Source: Manihot esculenta
Taxonomy: Eukaryota; Streptophyta; Magnoliopsida; Malpighiales; Euphorbiaceae
Assembly (NCBI RefSeq): GCF_001659605.2
Contig: NC_035176.2
Location: 24,732,716 to 24,796,715, forward strand
Length of the DNA stretch: 64,000 bases
Reading direction: 5' to 3'
How positions within the stretch are numbered: the first letter of the stretch is position 1; each line of letters begins with the position of its first letter. Positions 21,791-32,136 of the stretch are shown here, piece by piece. The notes below the pieces were generated by a model. The model saw nothing but the letters and a program-made list of their open reading frames with translations. It ran no database searches and was not told where the DNA came from. The position numbers and the translations under genes are program-made.

Positions 21791-23331
21791 CGTGAAGATC
21801 CGTGCTGGAGCTGACCTTCACCCCTGTAACCCGCTGAAGAAAAGGCTGCCCCTCTCCCTCTGCCTCTGCCACTGGCCTGAGTCGTGGCTGGAGCTGCTGG
21901 CTGCGCTACACTACCTGAAGCTGTCTGCTGGGACTGAGCCATAGGCACCGTCCTAGGACACTCCCGAGCCATGTGTCCCTCTTGCTCGCATCTGAAGAAA
22001 ACTGTTGTCCCAGCCCGGGAAACTCCCTTGTGTGGCTTACCACACTTTGCACAAACTGCATTATCCGCACCATAGCTTGAGCCACTCCCTAGTCCCAGAC
22101 TGGACTTGATCTTGTTCCAGAACTTGTTCTTCTTCGGCTTCCTAGTGGTGTTACTCCACCTTTTGCTACCTGAAGCTGCTGCACTCAAAGAAGAAGAGCC
22201 TGGGGTCTTAGAACCAGAGGGCTGTGCCACTGACTGTTTAACTGTCCTCTGAATGATGGCACTAGCCTCCATTTTCCGGGCCATATCTACTATGGCATGG
22301 AAGCTCTCCCTATCTGCTGACTGGATCAAGGAGGAATACCTGGAGTGGAGTTTCATGATATACTTCCTTGACTTCTTCTGGTCTGAGTCAAGATTTTGCC
22401 CTGCAAATGGCAACAGCTCCAAGTATCTGTCTGTGAACTCATCCACACTCATATCATCAGTCTGCCTCAACTGTTCAAACTCTATCATCTTCAGCTCCCT
22501 TGAACTATCGAGGAAAGCCCATCCTGCAAACTCTTCCCAAGACATGCTGTCCACCCTCGGGTTCACATAATTCTTAAACCACTCTCGTGCCTTCTTGCAC
22601 TTAAGCGTGAACCCAGCCATCTGAATGGCTCTACTGTCATCAGCCCCAATCTCATCTGTGATCACCTTGACCCTCTCAAGATACACAAACGGGTCATCCC
22701 CTTTCTCATACTGGGGAGCACCCAACTTCATGTAGTCGGTCATCTTGACCTTGCTCCCACCAGATGAGCTAGGCTTAGGTACTGGGGTCTCTGGAACTGT
22801 GGGTTCTACTGGTGGAGGAGGAGAAGCAGCATCCCCTGGGATAGGGTTTGCTGGATTTGGATAGTAGGGTGGAGGTGGGTACATGGGATACTGTGGGTAT
22901 GGTGGGTAGTAAGATGGGTATGGCATGTGAGATGGGTAAGGATTAAAGCTGGGGTAATCCGATGTACCTCCCATCGAATACCCGGGGTTTTGAGAAAAGG
23001 GTGGGTAGTGAGGTGGCTGAACAAATCCCGAGGCCTGGGTGCCTCCTTGGGACTCTCCCATTCCCTCTTCCGACATGCTTACTCCTAAACTGCCATCCCT
23101 CCTCTGGTCCACATCCATCTCATCCCCCATATCCACTGACATTCCTCCCTAAACTGTTCCCCTCACTGATCTGCTCCTTCCCAGATCCAAAGACCTTCTA
23201 GGGTCTCTTACTGCTCTTTCTCTGCTGGACCTACTAGACATTGCCCTAGGCAATGCTGGAGGACGGGTGCTCGTGCCCTCATCCTCAGGTGGTACTCCAG
23301 TCAATCGTGCAGATCGATGAGTTCCTCTCAT
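21787..23331 (-). pseudogene. Element B gag
   Basis: The start is the ATG at 23331 (MRGTHRSARLTGVPP), 8 nt after an acceptor-like CAG. A TAG at about 23150 (CAG in relatives) splits off the first 60 residues; the rest runs 451 residues. It contains the Pro/Tyr-rich stretch, the capsid-like FTLKCKKAREWFKNYV segment and two cysteine knuckle motifs. In the second, the first cysteine is lost (FFRCEQEGHMAREC against CFRCGQEGHMAREC in E), so zinc binding is doubtful. The frame ends where a 4-base deletion separates it from the protease. Confidence 0.88.
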
Positions 23332-23337
23332 CCTGTT

Positions 23338-23352
23338 TTCTGAAAAACAGTA
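23338..23352 (-). other. Conserved splice-acceptor-like site before gag of B
   Basis: The minus strand reads TGTACTGTTTTTCAG, ending at 23340, 8 nt before the gag ATG. Confidence 0.5.
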
Positions 23353-23586
23353 CACATCACAAAAACATTAGCATCAAATGGTTCATGTGGGCACACATGA
23401 ACCCGCATCACACACATATCATTCATATCATAGCATTAATGCACATGTATATAATCATGGCATTTCACATCATCATACAAGACAGGACTCCACATCCTAT
23501 CCTAGTGGACATGACCTTTCCTATTGTGCTTGACCTGCTATAACATCTATGAGCCCGACACTCTAGGTCCGACCATATGAACCTAG

Positions 23587-23599
23587 GGCTCTGATACCA
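23587..23599 (-). other. Primer binding site of B
   Basis: TGGTATCAGAGCC on the minus strand, three bases inside the LTR boundary at 23603. Confidence 0.9.
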
Positions 23600-23602
23600 T
23601 TC

Positions 23603-24986
23603 TGTAACGACCCGAAAATCGGACCGCTACTAGCGCTAGGATCCAGATCGGCATAAGGCCGCCAGGACCCGTAGCAAGCCTGACATGCATCCTGTAAACC
23701 TGTGTAATCCCATACATGATCAACAACATACATAAAAATTTGAACTTTTCTTTTCTTTTACCAAGCTCAACCTGTGCATGCACATAAACATATACATAAA
23801 CATAAACATAAACCCCACACTGGAGCTCTCAACAAACGCTCCAATGGGGCATCTCATCATACACAAGCTTGGTGGAACAAAAACATTTTAAACATAGATC
23901 ATGCTTACAAGAGGGATTATCATGCAAACTCGGTCAAGCACAACTTCTAAACCTCAATCTCATAATCAATATTTACATAACATAACTATTCATAACTTTA
24001 CATCATTATACAATTTGTCATGTCCACATTCTATCTATTACAACTCAAGACTTCATTCACCTTGACTTCTCTGTCTAGCCTGTACCTGCAACCCTGGGGG
24101 ATTAGGGAAAAGGGTGAGCTACTAGAGCCCAGTGAGCAGAATAATAAAACATTTAAATCATATGCTATAATGGAATGCAACACATCACAGACAAATCACA
24201 TCACGGATGGTATTGTCACCAAGAGTCCTCTACATTCCAAAGTGCCGGGACGTAGAATGGGTCAACCGGTCTTTCTCTTAACATAACATAACATAACATA
24301 ACATAACATAACATTCCAATGTGCCAGGGACGTAGAATGGGTACAACCTGGACTTTCTCTTACATAGTGCCAGGGACGTAGAATGGGTACAACCTGGACT
24401 TCCGTACCATACCGTATCATATCACATCGCATCATATCGAGGACTAAGGGTCATCCAATAACCATCCACATCATCATCAAATTATGCAATGCAAAATATT
24501 CGTGAATTCTAATGCAAACAACCTAAAATATCACATAGCATTCGTGATGCATGAACATGCTCAAATCTATATTGATTTGCTTTAAAACATAAGTGTTTAT
24601 TCTACTCACCTCAACTAGCTCTGACAATGACTGAAGCAGCTGACTCACTGCTGGGGTCCTCGGTTCCTCGGGTCCGAACCTACACAGGTGGACACAAATG
24701 AGGGACCAAACAACTAGAACATAACTCTAAAAACACCCCCCAAAAACCTCCCTAAAACACCTCAAAACAATCATGCAAAACATGCAAAGGAAGGCTGAAC
24801 AGGGCAATTTCGGTGGCAGGTTCGGCAGCCGAAAGTCCCTCCAGAGCCGAAAGTCAGGCAGGTTCGGCGGCACCTTCGGCAGCTGAAACTCCCAGACAGA
24901 GATGAAACTCATGCATGTTCGGCAGCACTTTCGGTGGTCGAAACTGCCCTCCAGAGATGAAAGTCCTCTTTCGGGGGCAGGCTTCG
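23603..24986 (-). repeat. 5' LTR of element B, outer 1.38 kb
   Basis: It follows the 3' LTR almost base for base until the palindrome array, where element C begins at 24987. Differences include a longer (ACATA)n run (24279-24313) and a group of transitions inside the palindromes at 24805-24985. The promoter-proximal third, including the TATA box, is missing. Confidence 0.9.
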
Positions 24987-25814
24987 TGATAGAGCATATT
25001 TTAGTCCATTTTGTCATTATGTTCTTGATGTTTATTTACATCTTTTCTGCTTAATTTTGTGGTTTTAATTATGTTTTGCAGATATTAGTTGTAAAGAGAC
25101 AATCTGGAGAAAATGCTCTTAAAACTGCCAAAAAGTGCCAAATATGGAAAGTGCCAAAAAAGGAAAGTTTCCAAATAAGGAAAGTTTCCAGAAAAGGAAA
25201 GTTTCCAAATGAGGAAAGTGCAGAAGCAAAAGCAAACAAGGAAAGCTCAGTCAGAAGATTATTTGAAATTCAAATCGCAGATCTTTCTTTCCTTGTTCAA
25301 AGATATGCACACACTGCAGCAGTCATATCTTCCTATTTAGGCAGCAAGATCTCAAAGAGATGCTTTTCCTCTTCTGCATTCAATATTCAAATTTCAAAAG
25401 AGGCTCCACCTAAAAAGGAATATATGGACAAGAATATCTTCCCCTTTGAAGATCAAAATTCGTGCATCCTTCCTATTCAGAAACAATCTGCGCGCTTTCC
25501 TCTTCTGAGAGCCATCTGCGTGCCACCTTCCTTTTCTGCAACAGCTTGGGCAGCAAGTTGCACATGGGCAGCATCTTGGGTAGCCTCTACACTAATTAGG
25601 AAGTAAGGTCAGCATCTAAACTTATTTAGGAAGCACAATCTGTGCCTCCTTTCCTTTCGGAGACCAAACCGCGCGCACCAACTTCCTTCCGCAGTGCATT
25701 TTCGCGCAGCCTTCCTTCTGAAGCCGAAAAGCGCGATTCTTTCCTTTTCAGACACATCTTGGGCAGAAAATACCTCTTGGACAGTAAGTATGACCTAGGG
25801 CAACACTTTTCAAC

Positions 25815-25823
25815 TATAAAAAG
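25815..25823 (+). promoter_or_regulatory. TATA box in the 5' LTR of C
   Basis: TATAAAAAG preceded by CAAC, about 1.06 kb before the LTR end. This is the only good TATA candidate in the LTR. Confidence 0.55.
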
Positions 25824-26589
25824 CCACATAAGAAGCCTCTACATGGTCTTGAAGCTCCCCTTGGGAGACACCTACGAAATTCACATCTCTTCTTCTACCA
25901 TTCTTCTTTTCTTTTATTTTTAGTTTTGTTTCAGCCATGTGAGGCTGAAATCTTTTATTCTAGTTGAAGATTAGGTGATACTTTGGTTGTTTTATGGATT
26001 GGGAGACTTGATCAAACATTGTTTAACTTTTGGTTGTTCAATATTTATGCAATTTCATGCTTGATTTCAATATTGCTTTGTTGTTTAGATCTACGTTGAT
26101 TCTTGATTGCAAAGTAATAATATGTTAGTTTGGATGATTTAAGTCCGTAATTGCTTAGATTATTCTTACATAAGAACACTTGGGATAAAACTCAAGGAAA
26201 TTGTATGATCTAGCATTATCTCCATACGTTTGGGTAGCTAGGATTGGATCTCTCTATTTCTTAATGCAATTGACAATTGTTTTGATGCCTAAGGCCCAAG
26301 GACGTTCCTTGGCAATTTGTTAATTAGTAATTAATTAGAGGACGTTCCCTAATTGGTTTAATCATAAGGAGAGATAATGGTGGTGAGAAGCGTCTTCCAT
26401 CTCCATAACTAATCTATTGAATCAACCCAAAGGAAACTAAATGTCAATGATCAATCCCAACAACTAAAGTGGATCCAACTCTTCAACTAGATCTTTCTCA
26501 TTATTTATTTCTCTTTTATTTTGTTATTTGCTTATTTTAATTGCTTTCAGTAGTTTGTTAATCAAACAAATCTCAAACCCCCCATTTTA

Positions 26590-26755
26590 CTTTTATTGCA
26601 ATTTATTTTTATTCCGCTTTCAGTTTTATCTTGTTTCAGTTTATTTTGCTTTCCGTTTATTTCTCTTTCAGTTTTATCTCGTTTTTAGTTTATCTTGTTT
26701 TCAGTTTTCTTCTTTTTCAGTTTATTTTTGTTTCAATTTATTTTATTGATCTTGA
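26590..26755 (+). repeat. Pyrimidine-rich degenerate minisatellite in the LTR of C
   Basis: Repeated units of the form CTTTCAGTTTATTTTG or TTTTCAGTTT, about 15-20 bp each, roughly eight copies. Each resembles a pyrimidine tract with CAG. Confidence 0.6.
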
Positions 26756-26880
26756 TAAGGAAAATAGGTAAGTCCTCAATTCCCTGTGGATTCGATCCTT
26801 TCACCACTATCTGCAGTTGTAAATTGTTGATAACCAGAAAGGTTATTTTTGACCGGCTTCGACAACCGCGAGTCAAAAAT

Positions 26881-26898
26881 TGGCGCCGTTGCCGGGGA
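26881..26898 (+). other. Primer binding site of C (Asp tRNA type)
   Basis: TGGCGCCGTTGCCGGGGA, five bases after the LTR end. This is the PBS commonly reported for Athila/Tat-type plant elements. Confidence 0.85.
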
Positions 26899-27004
26899 AT
26901 TGATCTAACTTATTTGTTTTTCTTTCAGGACCAAATTAAAAAAAAAAAAAAGAGCACTCTGCGCAAAACCATCTTCTGAAACATCTCGATTGCACATCTG
27001 AATC

Positions 27005-28177
27005 ATGGATGAGGTAAGTAGATCTGATCTTTCTTTTCTAACATCTTTATTGAAAGATTTAACCATAGAACAAGACGCGGTAAGTACACCTTTTCGTCTT
27101 GCGGAACTTTATGAACAAATCGATGCTATGAGAAGTTTTGTTATAGACCAAGCTGAACAAGCTTTTGAAGAACAACTCCAACAAGTACATGCATGTGAAA
27201 GATTCTATGGACAGCCGAGATATGCAATACCTGAAGATACCAGAATTAATCTTTATAAGATGTTGGAGACTTTGCACAATCTCCAACAGGAAGTGGATCG
27301 AGTAGCCGCCAAATGGAGAGAAGACATGGTAAGAAAAGAGGAAGAGCGTGAAGCTGATGAAAGATGGCAAGTGCTAGAACGAGTTGCTGAAGAAACACAA
27401 CCAGAACACTGTTTGTCCCAACAAACAGATCAAACAGAACTTGTTGATAATTCAAATATCATTGATTGTTTGAGCAAAGATAATTTTGATATAAAATATG
27501 ATATTCTAACCAATGATTCATGCAGGGAGGCTAGCCAAGAAGATGATGAAAGTCAGGAAGAACCAAAATTGAAAGAAACTGACTGTTGCATCCAACAGGT
27601 AGACTGCAGCCAAGCGCAGACAGAAGATATTCGGCCGTCGAACCCAAGCAATCTTCAGACGCAGAATCCATCGCCGCAGTTCACTCTGCAAACTGAAGAC
27701 CTTCGGCCGTCGAACTCAGACACTTTTCGGCCGCCGAACCTTGTTCCACAGATCCCAACGCAGATCAGTCTTCCACCTCATTTAGGTCCTATGCAAAAGG
27801 AGGATACTGAACCCAATTATACCATTCATTCAATGCAAATAGCCCATGCTCACAAGGAACAAGTGGAGGTCCAATGGCCCAAACCAAAGGAGCATGCAGA
27901 TCAATGCCTGCCCAAACCTCCAGATAAGGTAGAATTTGTTTTGCCTGAACTTAATGCCAAATTGCAGCCACCTATGGAGAAATATCAATTGAAGTTGGAA
28001 GTGCTAAAAAATGCAAACATAAGGGCTAGAGGCACACCTCATCTGAAAGAGGAGAAGCTAATCATGTTACTTCATGAGTACATGGAAAAAGTAGGATGGG
28101 CTATGACCAAATCAAAAAGAGTGCTACACTTTTTGCTCAATACAGTTGGGACTCTCTTCCCTTCTCCAATTACTTGA
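27005..28177 (+). CDS. 390-residue protein of element C, function unknown
   Basis: A single open frame starting 107 nt after the PBS, with no stop or frameshift in an otherwise non-autonomous element. Residues 1-130 are predicted by composition to be helical and charged (LYEQIDAMRSF, EEREADERWQVLERV). Residues 130-200 are acidic. Residues 200-290 are Pro/Gln/Ser-rich with three short repeats, RPSN (210, 234) and RPPN (242). Residues 300-390 are basic and helical, ending in KRVLHFLLNTVG. No zinc knuckle, protease, RT or integrase motif is visible. It could be a divergent gag-like or accessory protein; I do not recognise it. The three repeats are encoded by the same TTCGGCCG(T/C)CGAAC palindrome that fills the neighbouring gypsy LTRs. 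Confidence 0.75.
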   Translation: MDEVSRSDLSFLTSLLKDLTIEQDAVSTPFRLAELYEQIDAMRSFVIDQAEQAFEEQLQQVHACERFYGQPRYAIPEDTRINLYKMLETLHNLQQEVDRVAAKWREDMVRKEEEREADERWQVLERVAEETQPEHCLSQQTDQTELVDNSNIIDCLSKDNFDIKYDILTNDSCREASQEDDESQEEPKLKETDCCIQQVDCSQAQTEDIRPSNPSNLQTQNPSPQFTLQTEDLRPSNSDTFRPPNLVPQIPTQISLPPHLGPMQKEDTEPNYTIHSMQIAHAHKEQVEVQWPKPKEHADQCLPKPPDKVEFVLPELNAKLQPPMEKYQLKLEVLKNANIRARGTPHLKEEKLIMLLHEYMEKVGWAMTKSKRVLHFLLNTVGTLFPSPIT

Positions 28178-29179
28178 GCCTTGATCAAGTGGATCGCACT
28201 ATGCATACCACACCCAGGGGAGTACTCAGTTTCCTTTGTTCTTTTATGTTTCTTATACATTGAGGGCAATGCATGATTTAGGTGTGGGGTGCATATTTCT
28301 GAATTTTTACTTTTTGAGTTTATTTTTGCTTTGATTTTTAGTTTGCTTGCATTAGTTGAAATTTTTTCATTTTTGCTTTCAATAACACACACAAATAGCC
28401 ACAGTTTTTTTTATTTATTTATTTCCGTTTTTGAGATGCTTTACTCATCATATAGACTATGTTGGATGAGTCTTTTCTTTCCATGACCCCATTGATGTGA
28501 TGACTCTTTAAACTTATGTTGAATCAATTGCAGTGAGTTATATTCATGTTTGAGAATTGCCTTTTGAATTGAATCTTTGAGCTTGCCATGGTGAAAAATA
28601 TATTGATGACCCTCAATTGATGAGAATAAATTGAAAGTTGTGTGAATGAACTTAATGTGACTTGATTTAGCAATTGGTGTTGATTTGCCCAAATTATTGA
28701 GAGAAAGAAAATTCAGCAAAGGCAAAGACCTCAAAAGCACAAATCAAAAACTGTTCCAATGGTCAAAAGACTAAGAACAGAGCTAGTAGCCACTTGGAAA
28801 GGTGACCAACTGAGTAACTGGGGGTGGGTATCACAAATATGTACCTTCACGTCAAAAGGTTGGTGACTTCTTCAAGCAAGATCTAAAGTGCAAAAAGCCT
28901 GAATAAAGTACTTCAAGGTAAGGGCAAGTCACTCTGAAAGCTAGAAAAAGTCTTATCTGAACAAAATGTGCATGTATGGTCTCTCTTGAGGAAAACAAAT
29001 CCTAGCCATGGTAAGTAAAGGGAAACAAGGAAAGAAGGTGAATAATCTTCATGCATATATTCTTCACTACAATGATTCAAAATAGGTGTCTAGAGGAAGA
29101 GCTTAAGTGGAAATAAGGATCAAGTAGCAAAGAAAGCTTATTTGACTATGTTTATTTGCTTGAGGACAAGCAAAAGGCT
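28178..29179 (+). other. Non-coding internal tail of element C
   Basis: No coding sequence supported. It contains TTGAGGGCAATGCATG...GTGTGGGGTGCAT at about 28260-28292 and a second GAGGACAAGCAAAAG...GTGTGGGGG near the PPT (29162-29190). Such paired GTGTGGGG motifs are usual in the 3' untranslated part of Tat/Athila elements. Confidence 0.65.
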
Positions 29180-29194
29180 AGGTGTGGGGGTATT
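29180..29194 (+). other. Polypurine tract of element C
   Basis: AGGTGTGGGGGTATT directly before the 3' LTR start TGATAGAGC at 29195. Confidence 0.75.
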
Positions 29195-29357
29195 TGATAG
29201 AGCATATTTTAGTCCATTTTATTATTATGTTCTTGATGTTTATTTACATCTTTTCTGCTTAATTTTGTGGTTTTAATTATGTTTTGCAGATATTAGTTGT
29301 AAAGAGACAATCTGGAGAAAATGCTCTTAAAACTGCCAAAAAGTGCCAAATATGGAA
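29195..29357 (+). repeat. 3' LTR of element C, first 163 bp only
   Basis: Nearly identical to 24987-25149 and then stops at TATGGAA; the next base begins copia pol sequence. The other 1.7 kb of the LTR is missing. Confidence 0.88.
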
Positions 29358-29944
29358 GTTCAATTTTCCTGTATTATTTGCTATTAACTGATGGAGGGAA
29401 ACCAGAATCCTTTGATGAGGCTTTGCAGGTGAAGAATTCAATCAAGTGGGAGTAAGCCATGGATGATGAGATATGGTCACTTGAGAAGAATGATACTTGG
29501 GAATTAATTGAGTTGCCTACAACGAAGAAAGCTATGTTGAACAAGTGAGTATACAAGATCAAGAATGAAACTGATGGCAAAATTAGGTTCAAAGCTCCAT
29601 TGGTGGTCAAGGGGTATTAACAAAGAAAATGTATTGATTACACTGAAATATTCTCTCCTGTTGTGAAGATAACCACAATTAGAATTTTGCTGAGTATTGT
29701 TGCAGCAGAAAACTTACACCTTGAGCAGATGGATGTAAAAATAGTATTTTTACATAGGGATCTGGAGGAAGAGATCTACATGCAGCAACCATAGAGATAT
29801 GAGGTTCCTGGTAGGGAACACATGGTATGCAAGCTCAAGAGGAGTTTATATGGGTTGAAGCAGACTCCACGATAGAGGTATAAGAAGTTTGACTCTTTCA
29901 TGTGCAGAAACAGTTTTCACAAGAGTGAAAAGGATCAGTGTTGT
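29358..29944 (+). pseudogene. Ty1/copia reverse transcriptase, N-terminal half (split by D)
   Basis: The plus strand encodes, with several stops, the copia RT entry region: SFDEALQVKNSIKWE, MDDEIWSLEKNDTWELIELP, a VYKIKNETDGKIRFKA segment, then [42 protein letters not shown] and LKRSLYGLKQTPR. It continues after element D at 57645. Its left end is the breakpoint with element C. The bases 29940-29944 (GTTGT) are the TSD of D. Confidence 0.87.
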
Positions 29945-32019
29945 TGTAACGACTCGGAAACCGGACCGTTACCAACGCTAAGGTTCAAATCGACTTAAGG
30001 TCGCCAGAGCCCATAGCAAGCCTACTATACATCTTGTTACACCTAATAAAATCTCATACATGATCTCACGGCTTAAAAAAAGCATAAAACATTACATGAA
30101 CTAAGACTCGACCTATGCATGCATCATAACTAAAATCATAAAACCCATACTAAAGCCCTCATCAAATGCTCCAGTATAGTCAACACAACATGCCTAAAGC
30201 TAGGTTCAAACATAAACTCATATTTAAAACCTTTACATATAAGGATCATGAAGCAGGGATTACAAGGACAAACACTAGGGCAAAGCACAATTCTAATCCA
30301 TAAAATAATACATGTCCACAACTATACTATTACAATAGACTATACCAGCAACTCAGCCGACTTTCCGAGTTAACTCTAATCTTGCAAACCTAGGGTTAAG
30401 AGAAAGGGGATAAGCTACAAGAGCCTAGTGAGAAGAACATAAAAAAAAAGATACTTTAATAAAACATATGATCATATGAATGTGTCACAACACAAACAAT
30501 TCACATCAAGATGGACTTGTCACCAGAAACCCTCCACTAATTCCAATAGTACCCGGCCCTCGACGAGTGCTCTTCAAGACTTTCTCTTAAACATAACATA
30601 ATATATCCATAGTGCCAGGGATGTAGAATGGGCAGTCCTGGTCTTTTCATATCTGTCATAACATATCATAACATACTCGAGGGCTAGTGGGTCATCTAAC
30701 ATCCATCCACAACAACAATAAATTAGGCAATGCATCATATTCGTGAATTCTAATGCAATCAACCTATACATATACATGGCATTCGTGATGCATGAGCATG
30801 CTTAAAAGGTTTGGTTTTTTTTAAAATAATAGTTTAGTTTAGATCTACTTACCTCTGGCTGACACTCGCCTAACACTGAAGTAGTTATCTTAATGCAAGC
30901 CTCTACGGTCTCCCAAGTTCGATCCTACACAGATGATCTCAAATGAGGGACCAAACATAACTTTTACAAAACCTAAAAAAACCCCCTAAGAACCCCTAAG
31001 AACAATACAAGAACATACATAGGAAACAAGCAGAAAAAGGATGGGCAGGGGACTTTCGGTGGCAGGTTCAACGGCCTAAGGTCCCTCACAAATCCGAAAT
31101 TCAAAACCTTCAGGGGCAGGTTCGGTGGCCTAAGGTCCCTCACAGATCCGAAGGTTAAAACCTTCAGGGGCAAATTAGGCAGCCAAATGGTTGCCTCTAC
31201 AGGCAGGTTCGGCGGACGAACCTTGCTTCGGCGGTCAAACTTGGGTTCTCCAGCAAGGCAGAACCCGATTCAGCCCTATACTCACAGCCAATAAAAACTC
31301 CAATTTTCACATGCAATAGCTCAGAAGCAATCATACACACTCAACACGCATAAGGACATCTAAAGCTAGACTAAACCTTATCATGCAACAACAACAACGC
31401 AAGAAAGATTCTCCATTACTCAAAGAAATAAAATTTAAACTCAAAAACTTAAAAAAGAAGGAAAAGACCTAATCCTTTGCATGCATTCTCAAAACAACAA
31501 CTCATGACTAACATTTAGTCCTAAGCAAAAGGTTCTAGAGAAGCAAACTTACCCTTTTTTAAGGATCACCAACACAGCAATAAGAGGAGGTTTTGGGGAA
31601 GGAAAGATGGATGAACTTAGAAGATCCCAAGGGCTAGAGCTTTGAAATACAACTAAAATATTCAAAATTAGAGGAAAAGTTGATGAGAAAAATGCTTAAA
31701 AGGAGCATTGTGAAGGGAAAAGGGTCCTCAAAGCTTACCTCTGCTTGAAACGGAGAAAAAGTTTTCTCCATTTCGAGCAGAGTCCCTTTTATAGGTGGCT
31801 GGAGGAACTACCTTCGGCGGTTGAACTTCAAGGTTTGGCGGCCAAATCTTAAAACTTTTTCAAAACTTTTCTTTTAACACGATTCTAAAAATTTCAAAAT
31901 CATTTTATGAAAACCCTATTTTTACCCTTTTAAAGATTCCAGTTTCGAGATTCAGAATTCCGATAGAGATTAAGTCGGAAAGTGAGAATTTCGACGCTGG
32001 AGTTTAGTCGAGTATTGCA
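29945..32019 (-). repeat. 3' LTR of element D
   Basis: 2075 bp from TGTAACGACTCGG to GAGTATTGCA (terminus decayed from TATTACA). TATA at 31786-31793, minus strand. The palindrome array at 31050-31260 is heavily decayed (for example TTCGGTGGC, TTCAACGGCC), mostly by C-to-T and G-to-A. The second acceptor-like site reads TTTGCAAG instead of TTTGCAG. Confidence 0.88.
31786..31793 (-). promoter_or_regulatory. TATA box in the LTR of D
   Basis: TATAAAAG on the minus strand, in the CCACCTATAAAAGG context. Confidence 0.6.
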
Positions 32020-32035
32020 TTCTTCCCCTCTTAAG
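32020..32035 (-). other. Polypurine tract of element D
   Basis: CTTAAGAGGGGAAGAA on the minus strand, a slightly decayed version of the tract in its relatives. Confidence 0.75.
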
Positions 32036-32136
32036 AACATTCATCCTTGAATGTTCAACAAAGCAAGCAGGCAAAACATACACATAAAAAGACACATAAA
32101 ACCATTTAACAATTTACTTTAAAAGAGATGAAGATA

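Larger units (their letters stand above)
15947..24986 (-). mobile_element. Element B: Tekay-like chromodomain Ty3/gypsy retrotransposon
   Basis: Minus-strand order: 5' LTR (23603-24986, cut by element C), PBS, gag, protease, RT, RNase H, integrase, chromodomain, PPT, 3' LTR (15947-18257). The two LTRs look nearly identical, so it is one of the younger insertions. It entered the TRIM; the left flank is GTTCC and the partner is lost. Coding is broken by a few single-base deletions and stops only. Confidence 0.9.
24987..26875 (+). repeat. 5' LTR of element C
   Basis: 1889 bp from TGATAGAGCATATTTTAG to GCGAGTCA. It includes three short repeats around GGAAAGTTTCCA (25160-25220), a TATA box near 25815 and a pyrimidine-rich degenerate minisatellite before the end. 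The first 163 bp recur at 29195-29357 with very few differences. Confidence 0.85.
24987..29357 (+). mobile_element. Element C: non-autonomous Tat/Athila-like LTR retrotransposon
   Basis: Plus-strand order: 5' LTR (24987-26875), PBS, one ORF of 390 residues, about 1 kb of non-coding sequence, PPT and the first 163 bp of the 3' LTR. No protease, RT or integrase is present. The PBS TGGCGCCGTTGCCGGGGA and the GAGGACAAGCAAAAG...GTGTGGGGGTATT motif before the 3' LTR are typical of plant Athila/Tat elements. It inserted in B's LTR (left flank CTTCG). The 3' LTR stops abruptly at a breakpoint near 29357. Confidence 0.85.

Noticed and set aside
25076..25606. 176-residue frame in the LTR of element C
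   Set aside because: Upstream of the TATA box, low-complexity Lys/Ser composition, no counterpart expected in an LTR; probably chance.
26528..26979. Phe/Leu-rich frames resembling membrane segments
   Set aside because: Produced by the TTTTCAG-type pyrimidine minisatellite at the LTR end of C.
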